From Anaerococcus provencensis (lineage in GTDB: Bacteria > Bacillota > Clostridia > Tissierellales > Peptoniphilaceae), in the NCBI RefSeq assembly GCF_000312365.2, contig NZ_HG003685.1:226502-290501 (forward strand): 64,000 nt of DNA, read 5' to 3'. Below, piece after piece: positions 34,215-42,937 of this stretch. Both the position numbers and the translations under genes were made by a program. The number at the start of each line of letters is the position of its first letter. Position 1 is the stretch's first letter. Below the pieces are notes generated by a model, which saw nothing but the letters and a program-made list of their open reading frames with translations, searched no databases and was not told where the DNA came from.

Positions 34215-34905
34215 GAAAAAATTTACTTTATTGATAGTAGCCGGCCTTTTAGTGGGTGCATTTTCTGGAATGTTATTTGAAAATATAGGCCTAACAGAAT
34301 TGGGAGAAGGTATTAAAATTTTCCTAATCAAAAATGTGTTTACTGTAGTTATTTCAGTTATGATAGTTAGCATATTAATTTCATATGTATTTTATAGGAA
34401 ATCTAAGATAGTTATAGAAAAAGGACTTGAGGGCGAAGATCCAATACCTACTAAGTATACTAATATAAGCTTGATGGTAAGAGATATAAGTATATTTATA
34501 ATCTTTGGTCTAGGGTCTATGTGGGGCATGTCAATGGGTGTCTATTCTCCAGAATCTTGGATTAATCTAAGAGAAACAGTGATTCTCATAGCTTCTCTCA
34601 TAGTTTATATAATCCTAATATCAGTGATTTTTCAAAAAAATTATGAGCTTATCCAAAAGATAGAGCCAAATAGAAAAACAGATACCCTTGATTTTAAATT
34701 TAATAAGAAATTTATAGAAGAATCTGACGAGATGAAAAAAAGCGAGTATTACCAAAAAGGCTACAAGGGATACCAAGCTATAATACTTGCAAATTTCGTA
34801 ATGCTAGTAGTCTTAGCTGGAATATCTTTTTATACAGATGTAGGAATCCTAGCTCCACTTCTCATAGCTATTTCTTCTATAATAGGAATAATTGCAAGCA
34901 AATAA
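34207..34905 (+). CDS. membrane protein paired with the XRE regulator (DUF3169-like)
   Basis: This 232-residue protein has about six hydrophobic segments, at about residues 5-23, 35-57, 85-108, 116-136, 190-210 and 215-231. A charged cytoplasmic stretch lies between the second and third, and a longer one between the fourth and fifth. GGAGGAAGA precedes the ATG at 34207, which overlaps the regulator's coding end by eight bases; the ORF start at 34174 lies inside the regulator and is rejected. This gene pair (small XRE plus multi-pass protein) resembles the DUF3169 family, but I have no function for it. Confidence 0.75.
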   Translation: MNKKKFTLLIVAGLLVGAFSGMLFENIGLTELGEGIKIFLIKNVFTVVISVMIVSILISYVFYRKSKIVIEKGLEGEDPIPTKYTNISLMVRDISIFIIFGLGSMWGMSMGVYSPESWINLRETVILIASLIVYIILISVIFQKNYELIQKIEPNRKTDTLDFKFNKKFIEESDEMKKSEYYQKGYKGYQAIILANFVMLVVLAGISFYTDVGILAPLLIAISSIIGIIASK

Positions 34906-34926
34906 TTATTCCTTAGATTTTAAAGC

Positions 34927-34976
34927 CCCTTATTAACCATGTGATAATGGAATAATAAGGGGGGGTATTTTTTAGT
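34927..34976 (+). terminator. terminator between convergent genes
   Basis: CCCCTTATTA (34927-34936) pairs with TAATAAGGGG (34953-34962), and TATTTTTTA follows. It ends the XRE/membrane-protein operon. Confidence 0.65.
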
Positions 34977-36315
34977 ATTCTTGTCCTACTTTGCGTGGTT
35001 CTCTTATGGTGGAAACTACCTTTAGAACTAGAGTCGTAAGTACTAGAACAACCATAGTTGGTAGAAGCCATGATAGGCCTTCTTCGTATAGAGGTAGGGA
35101 TTTTACTAGGTCTGTGAGAACTAATATATTTACTTTAAATGTTTTGTTTAAAACTTCTATAAGTGGTAGAACTACTGATACTAGGGCGCTTGTTAGATAA
35201 GCTTCTCTAGGATAGTTTACATAATCGTGGCTTATGCCCATTACTATTAGAACTAATGCAACTGGATATATTATTTGTAGGACTGGCACTGAGAATTCCA
35301 ATAGTTTATTTAGACCAAAGTTTGCCATTATAAATGAGAATAGAGTCCAGACGAAGACCCATCCCCTGTAGGATAGTTTGTGGTTAAATAATTCTTCAAA
35401 ATATTCGCCGCCACTAGTTATGAGGCCTACACAAGTTGTAAGGCAGGCTAGGGAAAATATTGATGCTAGTAAGACTAGTCCGAAGTTACCAAGGACAAGT
35501 TTTACTGATTCGCTTAGGACTTGGGCCCCATTTGCAAGCCCTGGGAACCTGGCCGATCCTATCATACCTATACTTGCAAGCATGGCATATACTACAAACA
35601 ATACTAGGCCCGCAAGAAGTCCAGCCTTTATCTCATATTTGCTTATTTCTTTTTCATCTGTTACTCCAAATCGTCTGATAGCCATAGCTATTACAAAGCC
35701 AAAGTTTAAGGCAGCTACAGCGTCCATAGTATCATAACCTGCCAAAAAGCCTTTGGTAATAGGAGCTTTTAAGTAATCACCAGTAGGAGTGGCTATATTT
35801 TTGCTCATAGTAATGACTTTTACAAACATTATAGTTATCAGTATTAGGAGGGTTGGTGTAAGGAACTTGCCAACTCTTCTAACAAGTTTATTTGGCTTTA
35901 GGCATATTGCTAAAGCTACGGCAAAAAATACTAGGGTATATAAAAATCTTGCAAAGCTTAGGCTCATAGTATCTGGAATGTATGGAGCTATGGCCATTTC
36001 AAATGGCACAGATCCAGCTCTAGGTATACCTAAACCAGGACCTATAGATAAGTATATAGCAGTAGTAAATACAACTGAGAATGCCGGACTTACCCTAGCG
36101 GCTAAATTGTTCAAACCATTAGTTTTGCCTACAACTATGGACCCTAAGACAGGGAAAATAACAGCAGTAACGCAAAAAGCTAATAGTGAAATATAAGTAG
36201 CAGAACCTGCTTGATTTCCTAAAAGAGGTGGGAAAATTAAGTTTCCAGCTCCAAAAAACAATCCAAACAGCATTATGCTTACTTGTAAAAACTGACTTCT
36301 CGATAATTTTTTCAT
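34972..36315 (-). CDS. brnQ: branched-chain amino-acid carrier (LIV-II)
   Basis: This 447-residue carrier symports leucine, isoleucine and valine with a cation. The BrnQ signatures SIMLFGLFFGAGNLIFPPLLG near the N-terminus and GPGLGIPRAGSVPFEMAI near residue 95 are present, with about 12 helices. GGAGG is six bases before the ATG at 36315; the longer in-frame ORF to 36354 has no ribosome site and would run into the T-box terminator. A T-box leader lies directly upstream, so expression should rise when a branched-chain tRNA is uncharged. Confidence 0.93.
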   Translation of the reverse strand: MKKLSRSQFLQVSIMLFGLFFGAGNLIFPPLLGNQAGSATYISLLAFCVTAVIFPVLGSIVVGKTNGLNNLAARVSPAFSVVFTTAIYLSIGPGLGIPRAGSVPFEMAIAPYIPDTMSLSFARFLYTLVFFAVALAICLKPNKLVRRVGKFLTPTLLILITIMFVKVITMSKNIATPTGDYLKAPITKGFLAGYDTMDAVAALNFGFVIAMAIRRFGVTDEKEISKYEIKAGLLAGLVLFVVYAMLASIGMIGSARFPGLANGAQVLSESVKLVLGNFGLVLLASIFSLACLTTCVGLITSGGEYFEELFNHKLSYRGWVFVWTLFSFIMANFGLNKLLEFSVPVLQIIYPVALVLIVMGISHDYVNYPREAYLTSALVSVVLPLIEVLNKTFKVNILVLTDLVKSLPLYEEGLSWLLPTMVVLVLTTLVLKVVSTIREPRKVGQEY

Positions 36316-36354
36316 AATATCCTCCAAAAATTTTTTAATACAATATTTATCCAA

Positions 36355-36600
36355 TAAAAAAACGCCCTATGTCTACATAGACAAAGGACGAAAAAATCCG
36401 CGTTACCACCTTAATTCTTATACAAAAATAAGCGCTCAAGCATCTAACAATGCCGGGTTTTGATAACGCCAACCATGGCGACACTTCTTACTGATTTCAG
36501 AAATGCAAAAGAAAAATGATTTTCGAACTTACTTCTAAGATTGGATCTCACCAAACTCCAACTCTCTGTGCTTATAGATAAGCCTACTCTTTTTTTCGTA
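36355..36600 (-). promoter_or_regulatory. T-box leader controlling brnQ (probable isoleucine specifier)
   Basis: Read on the minus strand, the leader has Stem I elements (AGAGAGTTGG, then GGTGAGATCCAA). The T-box itself is AAGGTGGTAACGCGG (36398-36412). A final hairpin with arms ATGTCTA/TAGACAT-like and a T-run (36355-36392) is the terminator. An ATC triplet (36518-36520) lies at the expected place on the 3' side of Stem I after a GAA, pointing to isoleucine tRNA. The specifier assignment is less certain than the T-box itself. This leader fills most of the 465-base gap between brnQ and the galactonate dehydratase gene. Confidence 0.88.
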
Positions 36601-36692
36601 ATTTTTATAAATAATTATTGTTGGATACATTATAAGGCTTTAAAATTTATTTGTCAAAAAAACTTTTTAATTTAAATTGATAGCAATAAAAA

Positions 36693-36722
36693 GAACTCTC
36701 AAAATAAATACTTTGAGAGTCC
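36693..36722 (-). terminator. terminator of the galactonate/PTS operon
   Basis: ACTCTCAAA (36695-36703) and TTTGAGAGT (36712-36720) form a perfect stem, with the T-run on the minus strand (complement of AATAAAAAGA). It lies about 60 bases after the dehydratase stop. Confidence 0.75.
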
Positions 36723-36780
36723 TATAGATTAAATTAGATTGTTTAATTATAAGTCTAGGAATATATTTGGGTATGGTATT

Positions 36781-37929
36781 TTACCATTCAGCTATTGTAC
36801 CGTCGTAATTCTTCCAACTAGGGTTAGTCCAATGTAAGCCTTCTTTTGAGACTTCCTTTATCATATCTTCATTTAATTTAAGACCTAAGCCTGGTTCTTC
36901 AGGTATATTTACAAAGCCATCTTTATATTGGAATATTTCTTTGTTATCAACAAAATCAAGTAAGTCAAATCCCTTATTATAATGTATTCCTAATGATTGT
37001 TCTTGTATGAATACATTTGGTGTACATGTATCTACTTGTAAAGTTGCTGCAAGTGCAATTGGACCGTAAGGTGCGTGAGGTGCAACCGCCATATCACAAG
37101 CTTCTGCATAAGCTGCTATTTTTCTTGTTTCTAGAATGCCCCCAACCATAGCTACATCAGGTTGGATTATGTCTATTACACCTTCTCTAAAGATATTTTT
37201 AAATTCCCATCTTGTATATAGTCTTTCACCAGTTGATAGTGGTGTTGAACAAATATTTGATATTTCTTTAAAACATTCTTCGTTTTCTGGCAAAACTACT
37301 TCTTCATAAAACATTAATTTAAATTGTTCAAGTTCGGTAGCTAAAACTTTTGCCATTGGCTTATGAACTCTTCCGTGAAAATCAATACCAATATTAAGAT
37401 CCATGCCAAATTTATCCCTTAGTGCAGCAACTCTATTTGATACTTCGTCGATTTTTTTGAATGAATCAATATAATGGAGCTCTTCAGTAGCGTTCATTTT
37501 GACAGAGTCAAACGCCTTATCTACCCTATCTTGAGCTTGTGAGACTACATCATCAGGTCTATCTCCGCCAATCCAAGAATACACTTTTATATTGTCACGA
37601 GCTTTGCCACCTAATAACTGCCAAATAGGCACTCCCAAAGCTTTCCCTTTAATGTCCCATAGAGCCATCTCAAAACCTGAAACTATTGTAGCTTGGATTG
37701 GACCTCCTCTAAAGAATGATCTATGCATCTCTTGCCATAATCTTTCAATTTCAAATGGGTCTCTATCGATTAGAATCCTTCTTCCGATTTCGTAGGCACC
37801 TGCTATTACTGTCTCGGTTTTGGTACCAGAAATCATCTCTCCCCAGCCATTTATGCCTTCATCTGTGATTAGTTTTACGAATATCCATCTTGGCTTTACT
37901 TCATAAATTTCTATATCTTTAATTAACAT
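36781..37929 (-). CDS. dgoD: galactonate dehydratase (enolase superfamily)
   Basis: This 382-residue enolase-superfamily dehydratase is collinear with E. coli DgoD. Shared landmarks are YRGGPI-like FFRGGPIQA, ALWDIKGKALGVP, VYSWIGGDRP, and the metal ligands in GIDFHGR (Asp, with the catalytic His), MFYEEVV (Glu) and STGERLYT (Glu). APHAPYGPIALAA (catalytic His), FIQEQSLGIHYNKG and the terminal AEW also match. It removes water from D-galactonate to give 2-keto-3-deoxygalactonate. It is the last gene of a PTS operon with an aldolase and no kinase, which raises the question of whether the true substrate is the 6-phosphate. Catalytic residues are intact. Confidence 0.88.
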   Translation of the reverse strand: MLIKDIEIYEVKPRWIFVKLITDEGINGWGEMISGTKTETVIAGAYEIGRRILIDRDPFEIERLWQEMHRSFFRGGPIQATIVSGFEMALWDIKGKALGVPIWQLLGGKARDNIKVYSWIGGDRPDDVVSQAQDRVDKAFDSVKMNATEELHYIDSFKKIDEVSNRVAALRDKFGMDLNIGIDFHGRVHKPMAKVLATELEQFKLMFYEEVVLPENEECFKEISNICSTPLSTGERLYTRWEFKNIFREGVIDIIQPDVAMVGGILETRKIAAYAEACDMAVAPHAPYGPIALAATLQVDTCTPNVFIQEQSLGIHYNKGFDLLDFVDNKEIFQYKDGFVNIPEEPGLGLKLNEDMIKEVSKEGLHWTNPSWKNYDGTIAEW

Positions 37930-37945
37930 TATTAACCACCTTTTC

Positions 37946-39310
37946 TTAATCTATAGTTACATTCATGTTTTTATCAGCTTTGTATTTCCTATACTTCTTT
38001 TCAGCGAAATAAAATATAAGGCCTACAATTACTATTAGTACAGGAACACCAATTTGAGGATTTCTCAAAAATGCTTGGTAAACTATATAACTTACTGTTA
38101 GGGACACAGATGCAAATGATGTTATCAATCCACCACCAAAGTCTAGTCCAGTTGATACCGCAAATGCTGTTAAGTCTGGGGAAGTGAATGTTCCTGCATA
38201 AAGAATTGCTATAGTACATACCAAACCTATAACAAGAGATCTAAATAAGTTTCCTTTTGTCAATGCAACTACTAAAGCTACTCTAAAGGTAATAACTGCT
38301 AAATCTGCAAAAGGCATTACTCTATTGCCTGGCAAGAAAGCTGATAATAAAATTGTAATAGGGATTAATATTAGGGCTGTTGTAATTACTGTATGATCTC
38401 CAACTACTACTGCAGCATCTAGACCTATGAGGAACTTTCTGTTTTTAAACTTTTTCTTTGTGAATTTTGTTGCTGCTTCTGATATAGGCATTAACCCTTC
38501 TACAAAAAGAGAAGTCATCTTAGGAATCAAAACCATTACCGCAGCCATGTGTACACCTAAATCTATAATTTGACCAACATTATATCCTGCAAGAGCACCT
38601 ACGAGAACACCTAATATAAACCCTAGCATTGTTGGTTGTCCAAATACGCCTAAGTATTTTTCGGCATTATCAATATCAAAATTGATATCTCTAAGTCCAG
38701 GTATTTTATCTATGAGCCAGTTAAGAGGATAAGCTATAACGGCAGATGATAAGAAACTCATAGTTGGCAAAGAAACATTAGGGATCTCAAAATATTCTTC
38801 AACTATTGGACTTGTCCAATCTGCTAATTTAAATGTTATAAATGCCATAACTACAGCAGATAATACAGATAGTACTAAATTATTGGTGATAAAATATAAT
38901 AGACAACCTACAATAGCCATATGGTGGTAGTTCCAAATGTCAACATCTAGAGTATCTGTTGCATTAAAAAGTAACATTACAATATTTGTAAAGAATATAG
39001 CGGCAACTATTAGTGGGATAATTGGAGATGCCCAAGTTACAGAAGCTATTGCGCCCCATCCAACGTCAACTATATCTAGCTGTAATCCAAATCTTACTAC
39101 CATTGCTTTTGATGCAGGCCCTATGTTAGTTGCCAACATATCTACAACTAATTTGATACCTACAAAACCAATCGCTACTGTTAATCCTGATTTAAAAGCT
39201 TTTGATAATTTCATTCCAAAAACTAGTCCAATCACTGTGATTATGACAGGTAGCATAACATAAGGGCCGGCACTTATTAGTCCATTAAATGCTTTATATA
39301 AAAAATCCAT
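37946..39310 (-). CDS. PTS galactitol-family EIIC component
   Basis: This 454-residue polytopic membrane protein is of the EIIC-Gat type. It has about 11 to 12 hydrophobic segments and the family's N-terminal AGPYVMLPVIITVIGLVFGMKLSKAF stretch. An internal motif near residue 300 (GLDAAVVVGDHTVITTALILIP) resembles the GatC substrate region. It forms the channel with the EIIB and EIIA proteins encoded just upstream. The operon partners (aldolase, galactonate dehydratase) suggest a hexonate or related acid as substrate in place of galactitol. It is normal in length. Confidence 0.88.
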   Translation of the reverse strand: MDFLYKAFNGLISAGPYVMLPVIITVIGLVFGMKLSKAFKSGLTVAIGFVGIKLVVDMLATNIGPASKAMVVRFGLQLDIVDVGWGAIASVTWASPIIPLIVAAIFFTNIVMLLFNATDTLDVDIWNYHHMAIVGCLLYFITNNLVLSVLSAVVMAFITFKLADWTSPIVEEYFEIPNVSLPTMSFLSSAVIAYPLNWLIDKIPGLRDINFDIDNAEKYLGVFGQPTMLGFILGVLVGALAGYNVGQIIDLGVHMAAVMVLIPKMTSLFVEGLMPISEAATKFTKKKFKNRKFLIGLDAAVVVGDHTVITTALILIPITILLSAFLPGNRVMPFADLAVITFRVALVVALTKGNLFRSLVIGLVCTIAILYAGTFTSPDLTAFAVSTGLDFGGGLITSFASVSLTVSYIVYQAFLRNPQIGVPVLIVIVGLIFYFAEKKYRKYKADKNMNVTID

Positions 39311-39321
39311 TTACTTATCTC

Positions 39322-39603
39322 CTAATCTTCTTTTATAGAATCTATTATTTCTTGTAGCTTTTCTTCTTCACCAATACCTGTTAACAATGGCATTCCACTG
39401 ATTAAAGGGGTATTTATTTTTTGGGTATATCTACCAGTAGTAACAACCAAATCATAGTCATCAGCCTTTGCTGGTATTTCAGTAAGCTTACATTGATTTA
39501 CATTTGCTTTAATATTTTTTTTCTCTAATGCTTCTCTAATTTTAATTGCAACCATTGTAGATGTTGCCGCACCATTTCCACAGGCTACTAATATATTTTT
39601 CAT
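39322..39603 (-). CDS. PTS galactitol-family EIIB component
   Basis: This 93-residue EIIB domain has the phosphorylated cysteine in the N-terminal loop ILVACGNGAATST (C8), the pattern of EIIB-Gat. The rest follows the Rossmann-like EIIB fold (TEIPAKADDYDLVVTTGRYT). It is one base downstream of the EIIA gene and 11 bases upstream of the EIIC gene. AGGAGAATAAA is the ribosome site. It takes phosphate from EIIA and hands it to the EIIC-bound sugar. Confidence 0.88.
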   Translation of the reverse strand: MKNILVACGNGAATSTMVAIKIREALEKKNIKANVNQCKLTEIPAKADDYDLVVTTGRYTQKINTPLISGMPLLTGIGEEEKLQEIIDSIKED

Positions 39604-39604
39604 T

Positions 39605-40069
39605 TTATTCTCCTTTAAAATTTGTTTTTACTAATTCAATTATTTCTGATTCGTTGTTACTATCTTTAATTTTTTTCAATAAATCTTGATTTTGAACCAA
39701 TCCAAAAACTTGACTTAAAAATTCTATATGATCGTCAGGTTGGTCTATTGCAAGCATCATAATTATTGAAACTTCTACTTCTTCAGATGGATCGTCCATC
39801 TTATTAAACTTAACAGGATTCTTAAGAGTAGCTATGCAAACTGATTTTTGATTAACGTGTTGGTAATCACAGTGTGGTATAGCAACATTGATTTCTCCCG
39901 TCTCAAGGCCTGTAGGATAAGTTTTTTCTCTTTCCATAACCCTATCAGGATAAGTTTCTTTTACTCTTCCAGATGATAGAAGTTTTTCACTCATATACTT
40001 TATTGCTTCATTCTTATCATTTACGACTAGATTGCTAAATACTAGGCTTTCATCAAAGTAATTTGGCAT
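39605..40069 (-). CDS. PTS galactitol/fructose-family EIIA component
   Basis: This 154-residue EIIA domain of the fructose/mannitol/galactitol group carries the active-site histidine in GEINVAIPHCDYQHV (near residue 67). The start directly follows the aldolase stop (40070), and GGAGGAATAA lies within the aldolase 3' end. It shuttles phosphate from HPr to the EIIB encoded just downstream. It is normal in length. Confidence 0.88.
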   Translation of the reverse strand: MPNYFDESLVFSNLVVNDKNEAIKYMSEKLLSSGRVKETYPDRVMEREKTYPTGLETGEINVAIPHCDYQHVNQKSVCIATLKNPVKFNKMDDPSEEVEVSIIMMLAIDQPDDHIEFLSQVFGLVQNQDLLKKIKDSNNESEIIELVKTNFKGE

Positions 40070-40687
40070 TTATTCCTCCGTTAACTTAGAAAAATCCTTT
40101 ATAGATTCTCTCATCTTTTCTATGTCTTTTGTTTCTATATCTTTTTTATTAAACATTCCAGTTCCAATTCCTAGATACTTACAACCACTATCTAAAAATT
40201 GTTTGGCATTGTTTATATTAACATCCCCTACAGCCATTAGATTTAATTTGCCAAGTGGTGCTTGAACATCCTTAAAAAATTTTGGACCAACAGTAGTTGC
40301 AGGGAAAACTTTAACTATGTCTGCCCCAAAATCAAACATTTGGTTAATTTCTGATGGTGTCATTGCAGCAGGTACACATATCACATTATTATCATTGCAT
40401 AATTTTATAATATCTTTACTTAACATGATTGGTGATAGTATAAATGATGCGCCTGCATCTATGCTTTTGGCGGCTTGGTCATAAGTTGTTACAGTTCCCG
40501 CGCCAATATTTATATGAGGATATTTGTTTTTGATTTCACTAATGGTATTTAAATAGTTAGGTGAGTTAGTAGTGACTTCGATATTTTTAATCTCAGTGTT
40601 TTCCATAGCTTGAACTACGGCTTCTACTTTATCTAATTCGAATCCTCTCAGGATAATTGTGACAGTTGAAAGAGCTTTTATTTCCAT
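40070..40687 (-). CDS. KDPG/KDPGal-type aldolase
   Basis: This 205-residue class I aldolase of the Eda/DgoA family cleaves 2-keto-3-deoxy-6-phospho-gluconate or -galactonate to pyruvate and glyceraldehyde-3-phosphate. The Schiff-base Lys lies in DIVKVFPATTVGP (around residue 130). The NIGAGTVTT strand and a catalytic Glu-type position early in the protein (RGFELDKV) are present. In this operon it is expected to act on the galactonate-derived keto-deoxy phosphate. AAAGGAGGTAAAT precedes the ATG. It sits between the PRD regulator and the PTS genes. Confidence 0.87.
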   Translation of the reverse strand: MEIKALSTVTIILRGFELDKVEAVVQAMENTEIKNIEVTTNSPNYLNTISEIKNKYPHINIGAGTVTTYDQAAKSIDAGASFILSPIMLSKDIIKLCNDNNVICVPAAMTPSEINQMFDFGADIVKVFPATTVGPKFFKDVQAPLGKLNLMAVGDVNINNAKQFLDSGCKYLGIGTGMFNKKDIETKDIEKMRESIKDFSKLTEE

Positions 40688-40701
40688 ATTTACCTCCTTT
40701 G

Positions 40702-42666
40702 TTAATTTTTAGTTATATATTTCTCTTTGAATTCGGATATGATATTCTCAACTTGGATGCTAGATATAGCATAGTCTAGATTTTTCTTAAATTCTTTTAT
40801 GCTTAATAGATTAATTAATTCAAAAAGAGCAGCTAAGTGATCTTCGTTCTTATCTACAGCAAGAACACAAACATATCTAATTGGATCAAACTCATAGGAA
40901 CCATAATTTATTGGATTCTCTAGCCTTATTAGGGAAAATGATGTTTTATAAACGTGCTCTGATATTTGGGCATGAGGGAGAGCGAAACCCTCGCTAATTA
41001 CAACATATGGTCCATAATCTTCTATATTTTTAATCATGTCATCTACATATTTTTCTGAAATATAAGCTTTATCTATTAAAACTTGGCTGGCTTTTTTTAT
41101 AGAATCTCTCCAATCTTTAGCCTTAACGTCTAAATCGATTGTTTGATTTGTAAGAAAATATTCTATGCCTTCCCCTTCAGGGGTATTAATAAACTTTTTA
41201 TTTGAATTGATAGCCTTAGAACTGCTTAGTTCTTTTAATTCATAAATTTTTCTCTCACTAATTTCTTTGATTTTTTCTGAGATTATTCTATAGTCTTTTT
41301 CACTAATAAGAGGAGATACTTTAATAAAGTCTTTCTTAATATTAGCTAAGTTTACAGTTGATATAATCAAATCAATTTCTTCTAAATTATAGTTCGATAT
41401 TTGGTGACTTGTTATTGAATCTTTAATAATCAAATTGAAGATTTTATCCAAGTTATTACCTAATAGCTGACTTGTACCTATGCCAGCGTTACACACTAAT
41501 AAAACTCTAATGTTCTTAGACTCAATATTTATAATCCTATCAATGGAAGCTACAATATAGACAACGATATAAGATATTTCTATTTTGTTGATTTCTCGAT
41601 TAAAATATTCCTTTAGCAAATAAGCGTAAGAAGATACAGATAGAAAGATTCTTTCGTTGCTTTGGACGATAGAATTAACTTCAGGAAATTCAATTATGTC
41701 GTTATATTTGTTTCCTTCCATTCTTTCTAAATGCAAAGATAAACTTTCAAATAAGTTATAATCAAGATATAAGGGTATGGATAAATCATTAGATATTAAT
41801 TCTATTAATTTTCTAGTCAAAAATTGTATCCCTATTGAATCGTTATTTTGATAAGTGTTGTTTTTATAATTTAATTTTCCAATTGCATTTGTTAAATAAT
41901 TAAGTTCTATATCATTTATTGAAATATCAAAAATTTCTTTCATTGATTTTTGAATATCAAGGCTAACATTCTGAATCTTATATGAAGTTTGGTGAGTTTT
42001 TATGCTGGTATTTGTAATTTCGTTTCCGCCTGACAATCTCAGATAGATAAAAATCAAGTAATTTGTTAATATCTTAAATGATGATTCACTGAGTATTAGC
42101 TCATTTCTGTACTCTATATCTCCCAAACAATTACTTATAATATCTATCAATTCATTGATATTAGAAGAATGAAGAGTATTTCTAACAGTTTTTGTATTAA
42201 TAAAAATCAACCGTAGATATATGTTGTCCTTAAGAATATCAATAATAAAATCTCTAATGTCTACCTCTTGACCTGAAATATTTAATCCGACGCCTGATTC
42301 ACCAACAAATTCTAAATTATACTTTTCTAATAGTTTGGATAATTTAGGCTGATCAGATATAACCGTAGATCTAGATGAAAAGATAATCTCTGATAAATCA
42401 GCATAAGTTATATTATCTGGAGATAGTATTAATACAATCGCCTCAATTTTAATTCTCTCATTTTGACTTAGAGAATACTCATATAAATCTAAATTCGATA
42501 AAATACTGTTATATGACAAATCGTTGTTTACACACCATCTATCATTTGCATTTTTTGAAATTAGGGGAACATCTATAGACTTAAAGAAGTTATCAATGGA
42601 CTTTATATCTGAGCTAATAGTCCTATTGGATACATTAAAAATATCTGATAACTCCTCATTGCTCAT
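40702..42666 (-). CDS. PRD-containing transcriptional regulator with EIIB and EIIA domains (BglG/MtlR type)
   Basis: This multidomain PTS-controlled activator has an N-terminal HTH, a second helical region, two PRD domains (about residues 160-390), an EIIB-Gat-like domain with a Cys in VLLVCNAGIGTSQLL (near 395), and an EIIA domain with a His in GFALPHAQ (near 565). It heads the operon and should activate it, depending on phosphorylation by the PTS. The ATG at 42666 has no ribosome site. In-frame coding continues upstream for 18 codons (INKRQLNIIYELCSNNTG, matching the usual family start) to an ATT at 42718-42720 that follows a GGCGGGGTGA ribosome site. A stop is at 42742-42744 and no ATG, GTG or TTG lies between, so the true start may be AUU. 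Confidence 0.85.
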   Translation of the reverse strand: MSNEELSDIFNVSNRTISSDIKSIDNFFKSIDVPLISKNANDRWCVNNDLSYNSILSNLDLYEYSLSQNERIKIEAIVLILSPDNITYADLSEIIFSSRSTVISDQPKLSKLLEKYNLEFVGESGVGLNISGQEVDIRDFIIDILKDNIYLRLIFINTKTVRNTLHSSNINELIDIISNCLGDIEYRNELILSESSFKILTNYLIFIYLRLSGGNEITNTSIKTHQTSYKIQNVSLDIQKSMKEIFDISINDIELNYLTNAIGKLNYKNNTYQNNDSIGIQFLTRKLIELISNDLSIPLYLDYNLFESLSLHLERMEGNKYNDIIEFPEVNSIVQSNERIFLSVSSYAYLLKEYFNREINKIEISYIVVYIVASIDRIINIESKNIRVLLVCNAGIGTSQLLGNNLDKIFNLIIKDSITSHQISNYNLEEIDLIISTVNLANIKKDFIKVSPLISEKDYRIISEKIKEISERKIYELKELSSSKAINSNKKFINTPEGEGIEYFLTNQTIDLDVKAKDWRDSIKKASQVLIDKAYISEKYVDDMIKNIEDYGPYVVISEGFALPHAQISEHVYKTSFSLIRLENPINYGSYEFDPIRYVCVLAVDKNEDHLAALFELINLLSIKEFKKNLDYAISSIQVENIISEFKEKYITKN

Positions 42667-42881
42667 TCCAGTATTGTTAGAACATAATTCATATATGATA
42701 TTTAATTGTCTCTTGTTAATATAATCACCCCGCCTTTCATGTTAATAATAATACAAAATCATAAGCTGAACCAGTGTAAATGATATCCTTACCAGGAAAA
42801 GAAATATAACAAGTTGTAGAAAATTCTTGGATAAATTATTTTTTGAGAATCAACAATAAAATAATTATTAGACGAATAAAA

Positions 42882-42917
42882 AAACGTGCTAAATTTTAAT
42901 TGTAAATTAGCACGTTT
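42882..42917 (-). terminator. terminator of the M29 aminopeptidase gene
   Basis: AAACGTGCTAA and TTAGCACGTTT form a perfect 11-bp stem; the T-run is on the minus strand. Confidence 0.8.
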
Positions 42918-42937
42918 GTAATTAAGTTTTCTATCGA

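Noticed and set aside
34972-36354. BrnQ beginning at 36354
   Set aside because: This start has no ribosome site and runs into the T-box terminator region. GGAGG supports 36315.
40702-42666. Anti-termination RNA target (RAT) near the PRD regulator
   Set aside because: The regulator has a DNA-binding HTH in place of a CAT RNA-binding domain, and no RAT/terminator pair precedes the operon.
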